Shown piece by piece: positions 55,457 to 64,000 of a stretch of 64,000 nt of DNA. The translations under genes and the position numbers were made by a program. This DNA comes from Poecilobothrus nobilitatus. Its lineage: Eukaryota > Arthropoda > Insecta > Diptera > Dolichopodidae. The DNA lies in NCBI GenBank assembly GCA_947095535.1, contig OX352772.1:164834615-164898614 (forward strand), in the 5' to 3' direction. The stretch's first letter is position 1. Every line of letters begins with the position of its first letter. Below the pieces are notes generated by a model that saw only the letters and a program-made list of their open reading frames with translations, had not been told where the DNA came from and searched no databases.

Positions 55457-58130
55457 TTTTTTTTTTTTTTTTAAATTCTTAAAATAACTTACAACTATAC
55501 TTAGACTAAAATAAACTAACTGAAAGCATACATGCTATGAGCTGAAATTACTAACTAGTTCTTTTACAAGAACTTTATTTGAATTTTTACATTGAATACT
55601 GAAATTAATGGTGTAAATTTTAATTAAATCATATAAATATTTAACTCGTGACAGATCATGATATTTAACTCGTGACAGATCATGAAATGATTTATTGAAA
55701 AATAAAACGGTAAATTGTTTAACATTTTAAGAATTTGATTTTGTTTGGTTTGGAGTCGCTTTATGTGACTATTTGCGCATTTACCCCATACTACGCAGCC
55801 ATAAAGCATTACGCTTTGAAAAATTTGTTTAAATATAATAATTTTGTTAGCGATATTTAATTTGGATTTTCTGTGAATTAATGAATAAAGTAGTTTAATA
55901 ATATTGTTGCATTTGATGATTGTTTTATCAATATGATCTTTATATACAAGTTTTTTATCCATAAAAACGTCAAGATATTTAATGCAATTTTCCCAGGCAA
56001 TGTCCTGACTATTTATAATTAAATTCCGTTGAGGTAATAATAATGACTTCCTGTTCTTTGTGAAGAAAATAGCTTGCGTTTTGTGAGAATTAGTTTTAAT
56101 TTTCCATTTATCGTAATAGTTTTGTACGTCTAAATATGCTTCCTCTAGGTTTTTGATAATTGTAGTTGGATTTTTAAATGACGACAAAATGTCTGTGCCG
56201 TCAGCGTATAAGCTGATGTTGCACTTTTTAGGCTTTGGAAAATCAGAAATAAAAATATTATAAAGAATTGGTGAAAGTACTGACCCTTGGGGAGTGCCAG
56301 CAACAATATCAAAATTATCATAAAAAACTCTTCATAATTTTTATTAAATAAATTGGAAAGTTAAACTTTTTCATTTTATACACTAGTATACGATCATTCC
56401 AGTCGATTTTTTGGAGTTCAAGTTTTTCCTGACCATATTATCAATTCGTAATACCTGGTGCGAAGTGGAGTGTGAGGCACGAAATCCAAATTGTTCTAAA
56501 GGTATTAAATTTTTAGAATCAGTAAAATTAATTTTCCTGGTTTTTATACATTTCTCAAAAAATTTACTTAAAGCACTAAGAAGACTAATTGGTCTATAGC
56601 TAGATGGGTCAGCCCTGTTTTTATTAGGTTTGGGTATAGGAATAACGGAAGCAGTCTTCCAAGCTTCTGGAAAATATCCAATTTTTAGACAGGCATTGAA
56701 AATTTTTAAAATATATATTATATTTAAATAAAATATTTTTTATTTCATCAGCTCCTGGAGATTTATTGTTCATACTTGAACGAATATGCAATTTTATTTC
56801 GTTTAATGTGATCGGATTAAAAGAAATATTACTACTATTTTCTAATTCATTAATATAGTTAGATACTTTCTGCTCTGTGTTATTATCACTATAATTTAGA
56901 GTTAATTTATGCTGGTTTGAGAAAAAAGTTGCTAATAGATTTGCTTTTTCTAGATGCGAAGAAGCTAAAAAGTTATTATTTTTGAGTGTTGGTATGTTTA
57001 AGTTTTTATTTTTTAGTGCTTTAGTAATATTCCAAAAAGATTTACTATTTTTCGTAAGAAAAAATTGAAAATTGAATTACAAAATTGTTTGAAAATTGTT
57101 CATTTGTAAAAAAACTAATTTTTCTCTTATGATACAGTTTAGATTTGTTACTCTTGCCTTTTCAATTTGTAAGCGGGTCCTTGCGCCAAATGCGTCTGTG
57201 GTAGTTTCTGCGAGAAATTAAGGTTTTAATTTTAGATGGAATTTCACTATTATGTCTTTTATTTCCCGAACGTACATTGACTTTTGGAATAGAAACTTCA
57301 GCAGCTGTTTTTAAAATATTACCAAAAGTACTGAGGTTATCTATAGTAACAATTGATGCTGTATCTAAGTATTGAAGGAGTTTAAAATTAATTAATTGAT
57401 TTAACGTTTTTTTGAATTTGCGCCAGTAAGCTTTATTATAATTTAAAATTTGAATAGGAGATGAGTTTGGTAAAGCGTTAACTTTAATCATTACTGGCAA
57501 ATGGTCTGAGTTGAGCTTATTTAAAGTAATATGAGCATCTCAAAATCGAGAATAATTTGACAAAACTATATCTATTGTTGATGGGTTTTGTTTGCTATGT
57601 GGGTAATAAGTGGGAGTCGGTGGGAATAAGATTGAGTATTTACTCCTTATAAGTTTATTATTGAGAAGTTTACACCAGGAATTATATTTTAAGCAATTCC
57701 AGTTTGAATGTCTAGAGTTAAAATCCCCAAGAATTAAATAGTTACCATTTATTATTTATTTTATTAAAAATATCTAAATCATGTTTTAAAATACCCAGCA
57801 TTGGTTTTTGTTAAGTTTCCACCTCTAAAATATACTACATAAATTTTTAACTCATCATTGTTTGTGTTTACGCTAATACCAATTGTTTCGAACACTTTAG
57901 TGCTTCACAAGGGTAAAGTAGAATGAGTAATAATTTTATTCACCAGTAAAGCAACTCCACCACCTTTTTCTGAAATTCGGTCCTTTCTGTAAATACTGTA
58001 GTCATTACTACTAAAAATATTATCATTATTTAGCCAGATCTCCAGATTAATGACAAAGCATAATTAATACTTTGATAGTCCAGCATTAAAAAATCGTATA
58101 CAATTTCATTATTGCTCTCTGTCTCTATCC
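55457..58130 (-). mobile_element. Jockey-type LINE (EN, RT, poly(A) tail), decayed
   Basis: Minus strand: EN pieces ISEKGGGVALLVNKII (57,980), LGDFNSRHSNWN-like (57,720), SDHLPVMIKVNAL (57,510); linker in frame 57,500-57,162; RT blocks PIPKPNKNRADPSSYRPISLLSAL (56,630-56,560), motif B GTPQGSVLSPILYN (56,300) and YADGTDILSSFKNP (56,208-56,165; YADD reads YADG), then the 187-residue frame 56,187-55,624 with WENCIKYLDVFMDKKLVYKDHI and VMLYGCVVWGKCANSHIKRLQ. A 25-bp duplication (tttaactcgtgacagatcatga, 55,638 and 55,663) lies at the end of ORF2. The poly-T at 55,458-55,472 is the poly(A) tail, showing the 3' end. Mutated catalytic site. Confidence 0.8.
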
Positions 58131-58149
58131 TATGGATTTGAAAATGCAA

Positions 58150-58735
58150 GATCTAACCACTTATTGTTACTATTAGGATAACTGATAATTTGTTGTAAAT
58201 TTTTACCGTAGAACTCGCTAATAAGACCGACCGACCGATAAGACTCGCAATTTCGTCATGAAAGTTTACCGGTAATAACAAATTATCACAATCGTCAACA
58301 ATAAAAGAAATAGAAGGACGATTAAAATCGCCAAACACAAAAATTGAGTCATCCTCATGCATTTCTGAAATATTATTGTGATATGAAGAATATGAGGAAT
58401 TGTCAGACAATACCTAGGTATAAATTATTTGTACCTAATTTTGTTTTAACAAATTGGTGATCAAAAGATTGATGTGTACCAGTGATTAATGGTATACTAT
58501 ATAAATTATTCTTTACAGCAAGAGGAGCTCCACCTCCTCGCGAACAATTTGCAGATAAATAATCGCGATATTTTCTGTAAATGGACCAATTACCATCAAG
58601 AAATTTCTCGTTTGTAAACGAATCGTCGAGCCATGTTTCAGTTATAACTAATACTATGACATTACATGTCTTTAGCGCTGTCAGTACATTTGGTTCATTA
58701 TGAATTAACAGCACAAAACGAAAAATGAATTAATC
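58150..58735 (-). pseudogene. Second LINE endonuclease fragment
   Basis: Minus frames 58,714-58,403 and 58,410-58,153 read NVIVLVITETWLDDSFTNEKF, SRGGGAPLAVKNNLYSIPL, LGIV and DSIFVFGDFNRPSISFI, the EN motifs (Glu in ITETW; GDFN) of a CR1/Jockey-like LINE from a different family than 55,457-58,130. Truncated at 58,150, next to the Jockey 5' end. Confidence 0.75.
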
Positions 58736-59300
58736 GTGCAAAATTTTTTCGTTTTCCGCAGTTAAATCATTGTAAACTAAGTTCGCAAAATTTTTTCATT
58801 CCTGATAATCCTGTTTTGCTGTAAAAATATTTTTGCGCCCTTAATTAATTTTTAACTTTGCGCACTTAGTTCACTATTAACTAATTGCGCAATAGTGTTT
58901 TACTTTTCAAAGTTAATACATGCGCTGTTAATTCGTAGCGCCTTTTATGAATTTGTCATTAATCTAATAAACAATTATGATTTGTCATGAAAATATATAC
59001 AGTTAAAGTTTTAGTACTTTGTTTTAGTTTTATTTTGAAAAAATTTGCCGAGGAGCCTAAGTTTCAGTGGTGTTTAAAAATATTAAATTTAAAATTTTTG
59101 AACCTAATAGCCTGAAGGGGTTCACACAAAAAAATTTTTCTTAGGAAAATTATGCTAATTCTGCTAAGGTTTTTTTTATCTTAAAATTTTGTTCTTACAT
59201 AAATTTTATTAAATACTAAATTTAATAAAATTAAATTTATTTGAAACCAAATAATAATAGTAAAAATTTCAAAAATTAAAGAAATTATTAATAACGAAAG
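58736..59300. other. Dispersed repeat, no gene
   Basis: AT-rich. The stretch 59,045-59,140 (cctaagtttcagtggtg...ggggttcacac) resembles 63,125-63,210 and the module at 62,000-62,100. Confidence 0.35.
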
Positions 59301-59303
59301 ATG

Positions 59304-59920
59304 TTAGGAAAAATGTTGCTCACAATAGGTGGTAGTAAGTGACGTTATATGATGTGTAGGACACAAAGTGGTGCTGCATACAATGCAATTGGTAAACGTT
59401 TTTTTCACAAATTTTATGACGCTTTCGCTCACCAGCTTTTGGATTTTTAATTGGTAGTACAAATGATGATGATGACACCGATTCCCTCCCTTAAATATGA
59501 CGAACAATACCAGGAAAATATTCAGACCTGCGAAGATGGTTGCGACCTACAATGTCTAGTGGAACAATTTTGTACAAATAGACGATGTTGGTTAAATGTT
59601 TTTTCGTTCCAATTTGGATGAATTCCATACGCCACCTTTCGCTGAATTGCAATATGCAATTGTCTCTGGAATCTTCTTTGGATTAATTTGCAAAACTTTT
59701 TTATCATGATAAATGCAACTAACACTTTTTTATCATGATGCAAAGTACTTAACAAGGTAATTGTTTTATATTTTTTCGGCACATACTGTAGAAACATTTC
59801 CTTGTTATGATAAAAAAAACTTGCTAGAAAGCATTGGAAACTTACGTATTATTTTGGCTGGAATTGGAATTGGTGGAAACGTTTTATTTTTTGTACCCCA
59901 CAAGAGTAATATTTCGTTTT
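59304..59920 (-). pseudogene. Probable piggyBac-like transposase C-terminal remnant
   Basis: Minus frame 59,797-59,522 begins YVPKKYKTITLLSTLHHDKKV, resembling the PKKxKxVxLLSTxHxD strand of piggyBac transposases; frame 59,507-59,304 contains CIVCSTTLCPTHHITS, a Cys/His cluster like the C-terminal zinc domain. The Asp-bearing catalytic blocks were not found. No TTAA ends located. Confidence 0.4.
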
Positions 59921-60720
59921 AAAACTCCTAAAGCTAAGTTATGACAAGTAAAAGAGTTACCAAATCAAGCACTACTTGTTCGCCTTGATTTTTTTCTGGC
60001 GTGTCTCCAGATCTATGCCTTCATGCCATATTTACCGGATTTACTTTATTTGTAAACTTTAAAAGGACATTATTACCACGAAAAATAATAAGTTGTTCGG
60101 CCAATGTTATATCTTCGCTGGGAACATAAAAATATTTAAGATTTTTCGTTTACATTTCATAGATTTTCCCAATAAGGCTAGTTTGCCTCCACGAATTTGT
60201 GAACGTATATAAAATAAATTTCAATGAATTTATCAAAAACTCGCACAAATTTATGCACTAGGAAGAAATTCAATATTTAAATTAGAGATATTTGAATTTG
60301 AGATATTTTGCCTAACCCTAGTGTAGGGGTTAAGTCGCCAGCCCTTCAGTCTGAGAGTTTTGAGATTAAAACCTGCTCAGGTCATATAAAAAATAAATAG
60401 TAATTTTATATCGTTACAATAATAATAATTATAATAATAATAATAAAAATAATAATAATAACAGTAATAATAAATAATATTAATAACAGTAATAATAAAT
60501 AATTATCAAAATTATAGTAATAATAATAATAGCTTCTACTGTGCAGTTACTTTTGATTACCTTATGCAGGGAGATGCTATCTACTGCAGCATGCTCTAAT
60601 TTGAGTTTTCCAAAAAGCACATTTCCAAAATTAAAAATATTCCGTAGGCCTAGAGTAAAGAGTATCGCGCATACTATGTATACATATTATAATATGTACC
60701 TACTATACATAACGTAAATA
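59921..60720. repeat. AAT-rich microsatellite and spacer
   Basis: taataataataataa runs at 60,405-60,535 with interspersed cagtaataataaataat; the rest shows no gene. Confidence 0.5.
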
Positions 60721-60739
60721 AAAACAAGTAAAAATAACA

Positions 60740-61880
60740 GTAAGTCGATGCAACCGACTTATTTATACCCTACACCTAAAACATTCAAATTAAATTAAAA
60801 ATCCATAAGTTATTTTAGTTAGGTATTTAATACAAGCTAAAAAAAATAAATGCTGTTACAACCTTTGTACAAAATTTCAGGTTTCTATCTTTATTAAATT
60901 CGAAAATATGATTGTTAGGTCTTGGGAAGTGTGCGAAGGCACGCGGACCACCACCCCAATTCATCTCAAATTTTAGAGACATCAACAGGGTAGAACATTC
61001 TTATATCTAATTTCAAGTTTATATATTTATTAATTTCGAAGATATGCTTGTTCGGTCTTAGAAGTTGTGTGGCAGATACCCGAACAACCATTCTAATTCA
61101 TCTTAAATTTTGGACAAATCAGGGATTCAGGAAACAACACCCTTGTACCAAATTTGAAGTTTCTGTCTTTATTAATTTCGAAGATATGCTTGTTCGGTTT
61201 TGGGAATTGTATGGGAGGTACTGAACAGCTCCACCAATTCATTTCAAATTTTGGACAAATCAGGGATTCAGGAAACAACACCCTAGTACCAAATTTGAAG
61301 TTTCTGTCTTTATTAATTTCGAAGATATGCTTGTTCGGTTTTGGGAGTTGTATGGGAGGTACCCGAACGACCACTCCAATTCCTCTCAAATATTAGGCAA
61401 ATCAGGGATTTAAGAAACAGCACCCTCCTATCAAATTCGAAGTTCCTATCTTTATTAATTTCGAAGATATGCATGTTCGGTTTTGGGAGTTGTATGGGAG
61501 GTACCCGAACAACCACTCCACTTCATCTCAAATTTTGGGGATATCAGGGATTCAGAAAAACACACCCTCGTACAAAATTTCAAGTTTCTATCTTTATTAA
61601 TTTCGAAAATATGCGTATTAGGTTTTGGAAGTTGTATGGGAGGTACTCGAACGCATGGTCCGATTTCGCCCATTTACAATCCCCGCCTTACCTTAGTCAT
61701 TGTTAACCTACAGTATAAATTTCATCAAGATAGCATCATTATTTTTTGAGTTATTGTGCGTACGGACGGACGGACGGACGGACATCGCTAAATCGACTCC
61801 GGCGGTGATCCTGATTCAGAATATATATACATGTCCATATCTAATTCGCTTCCTTTTGGTGGTTAGCTAGATTTGTTTTT
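60740..61880. repeat. Repeat element with 142-bp tandem units and GGAC run
   Basis: Opens with the small palindrome aagtcgatgcaaccgactt (60,751). Units marked by tcagggatt lie at 61,121, 61,262, 61,404 and 61,546 (spacing 141-142), with diverged units before (60,987) and after. Each contains tttattaatttcgaagatatgc and a ttgtatgggaggta box. Because 142 is not a multiple of three, open frames cycle through the units on both strands; they are not genes. A ggacggacggacggacggac run sits at 61,762-61,783, followed by a GATCCTGATTCAGAATATATATAC-like end seen in fly repeats. Confidence 0.7.
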
Positions 61881-61884
61881 TTAA

Positions 61885-62530
61885 TAAATTGAGAAAAATC
61901 AAATCACACTTTCGTCAATTATAAGGTAACCCTATATTATTAAGAAAAATTATTAACACAAACAAAAACATAATGTTGGAGCTTTAATTGTTGTATATTA
62001 GTTCAAAAAATTTTGGACAGGGGCCCAAATTACAGGTGTCTAAATATAGAGAGTTTTCAATTTGTGACCCTTTAGAACTCCTAAACGGGGGAAGACATAA
62101 AAATATTTTCTGAAATGACTCATTCTTATTTTCAAAGACCTACCTTCTCTCATAATTTCAAGCTTAATGAGACCGTTTGAAAGATAGAAGGGGTTCAAAT
62201 TTTTGCAAAAATTGAATTTCACATAACGGTATATTAAAATATCGCGTGGCAAATTGGCAAAGTCACATATTTATTTTATATATATTTATAAAGTTTATAA
62301 AACCAGCTATCGTTTGGCTTTTTTAGCTTGAAAATATGTCTTATAGAACCTAAGTTATAACAAATTAAATATAGTGCTTTTTCAAACTCTGTAGGGCTAC
62401 AAAAAAAGTTGTCCAACAAAATTAATTTTTTGACAAGGCCTACCCGTAGTTAAAATTTAATTGCTTTTTTTCAAACGGTGTGGAAGTTTTGTAAACACCC
62501 AGACGGACGGACAGACAGTGAAACTAATAA
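61885..62530 (-). repeat. Inverted copy of the 33.1-33.6 kb repeat module
   Basis: Reverse complement of 61,890-62,400 matches 33,110-33,620: shared ttataattgacgaaagtg, ttaggagt, taccgttatg and gccaaacgat boxes in the same order, with about 70-75 percent identity by eye. Ends near cagacggacggacagacag (62,502). Confidence 0.65.
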
Positions 62531-64000
62531 TCATATTTTTTCAAAATTTTTTGAAAATGGGCTAAAAAAGTTAGACTCATAAATTATAATACTGAAAAGC
62601 TATTAAAGTATAAGTCATAAATTATACTGAAGAGATATTCAAATATAACTCATAGATTATAATACTGAAAAGGTATTAAAATATAACTGGCCCTTTACTA
62701 AAAAGTAAATTAATATATAGAGACTAAATTTTAAGCTTAAAAAAAGAGAAATTTTTTCAAAAAAATTATTAGCCAAGAAATAAACTATTAACATAATTAA
62801 AAATTTAATAAATCTGAAAAACTGTTTTAACTATCAATAATCATTAATAAAAACAAGTATGTAACTGGTGTATGTAAACCAACGGTTTTTAAAACCACAC
62901 ATTTTCAAAAAAGGCTATACAAACTGTATAGAATTGTGGCCTCCACCAAAATTTGAAAATTTCATATAATAAAAAAAAATGTGAAAGTAGGACTTTTTAG
63001 CAATTTTGAGAAGCTGTAAGTCGGGAACCCTATATAACTAAAAAATACCGTTAACACACTTACAAATATATTACTAAAGCTTTAATTGTTATGTCTTGCC
63101 GAAGAAAAATTTATGCAGATGACTAAGTTCAGGTGTCGAAAAATATAAAATTTTCAATTTTTGAGCCCTAGTAGGTCCTAGAACAGGGGCTGGTCACACA
63201 AACCAACCAACTTTAAAAAGATAAGAAAGAAAATTTTTTTGGTGCTTATAGATTAGTAATTTTTTTTTAATATTAAGAATAATCAAATACCTAAATAATT
63301 TAATAAAATCAACAATTTAATTAATTAATTTAATCAATAAATTAATAAAAAGTAATTCAATAAAATACTTTTTTTAATTAAATAAATATGTAAAAATTTT
63401 CCTTTTGGTAGTTTGGTAGGAAAAAGCAAGAACTTTTACAAACCTGATAATTTGTAATAAATGTTGGAGCAATTTCTAAAACAAAAATTTAATAAAAACT
63501 TAATAAAATCTTACCTTGTGGACCGAGTTTTCCATTATTTTAATAAAGTTTAATGATAGAAATTGAAATGATAGATTCTCAAACTTTTTAAACTATAGAT
63601 TTTCTCTCTAAAATCATATATTTTATTACACCCTTTAATGTGCATACATTTTCCTTGAATAGGTTTTTGTCTCACGTAGATATCATTGAATTCACAATGA
63701 ATACTCTACAGACACTTTACTAAGAAATTATTTTAGGTTATATAAAAGACAAAGTTGTTACTAAAGCTAGAGAACAACTTTGCAAATATGGCCGATGGAG
63801 AATGTACTCCGATACCCGAATTAACTGACGAAATTAATTTGTAAATTAAATAATGCTTATATTTTAGATAATCAAGATACCTCAAATAAAATTCAAGATA
63901 ATCAAATAAAAATTTAAAACATTTTTCAAAAAACCTCGCACCTTTAGCAAAAATTTTGATAGGCTATAAAAGTCCAGTTATCATTGATAAAGCTTTAGAG
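62531..64000. repeat. AT-rich end region with further dispersed-repeat copies
   Basis: No gene. 62,980-63,230 is another, more diverged copy of the 62.0-kb module. 62,585-62,690 has tandem attataatactgaaaagctattaaaatat-like units. 63,740-63,835 (acaaagttgttac...gagaacaactttgc) pairs with 17,711-17,747. The sequence is truncated at the window end. Confidence 0.4.

Noticed and set aside
61093..61749. Several overlapping frames on both strands
   Set aside because: All derive from the 142-bp tandem repeat read in rotating frames.
1..64000. CRISPR arrays, rRNA genes, bacterial operons
   Set aside because: No regular short repeats with unique spacers, no rRNA-like sequence and no bacterial gene organisation were seen.

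Overview
This window is AT-rich animal DNA, most likely from an insect and probably a fly (Diptera). Reasons: no bacterial operons, introns or intron-like splice signals, tRNA-derived SINEs with poly(A) tails, many LINE families typical of insects (Jockey, R1, LOA/I-like, CR1-like, RTE-like), a Ty3/gypsy element with an env-like remnant, and dispersed repeats opening with 'gtttgtaacacctcgaaata', a motif I associate with fly genomes. The species call is inference. I find no convincing conserved host gene; nearly everything recognisable is transposon or virus-derived, and almost all of it is broken.

Region 1 (1 to about 10,350): the right-hand part of a Maverick/Polinton element (adintovirus-like DNA transposon). 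In order: minor capsid C-terminus (+), small basic virion protein (+), major capsid protein (+), an uncharacterised protein (+), adenovirus-like cysteine protease (+), an unknown broken gene (+), retroviral-type integrase (-, intact), a paralogue of the uncharacterised protein (+, intact), and a protein-primed family B DNA polymerase (-) with N-terminal C2H2 zinc fingers and a probable 62-nt intron. Capsid, protease and polymerase carry stops, frameshifts and deletions, so this copy is dead as a unit. The left end lies outside the window; the right end carries 63-bp tandem repeats.

Region 2 (10,490 to 26,890): a Jockey LINE fragment leads into an approximately 8-kb tandem segmental duplication (10,797-18,780 and 18,790-26,887). 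Each copy holds the same stack of decayed LINEs (Jockey end, CR1-like RT, LOA/I-like RT, a further LINE RT), a GT-rich microsatellite and a tRNA-derived SINE. Each copy has its own private deletion, and the junction carries a short templated duplication.

Region 3 (26,890 to 40,035): LINE RNase H and RT fragments, a Penelope-like GIY-YIG remnant, two Jockey 3' ends, a 1.5-kb TIR element with TA ends, a LINE ORF1 with a PHD-like motif, a GC-rich R1-clade LINE fragment, and a LINE with a preserved 3' tail.

Region 4 (40,036 to 48,400): a foldback-like inverted repeat with a GC-rich core, possible exons of an unidentified gene (weak), an RTE-like LINE, another LINE on the minus strand, and minisatellite-like repeats.

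Region 5 (48,400 to 58,735): a Ty3/gypsy element on the minus strand (RT, RNase H, integrase, env-like remnant) split inside its integrase by a 3.8-kb LINE, with a second Jockey-type LINE adjoining its upstream end and a further LINE endonuclease fragment beyond.

Region 6 (58,735 to 64,000): a probable piggyBac-like transposase remnant, an AAT microsatellite, a 142-bp tandem-repeat element, and further members of the dispersed repeat family also seen at 33 kb.
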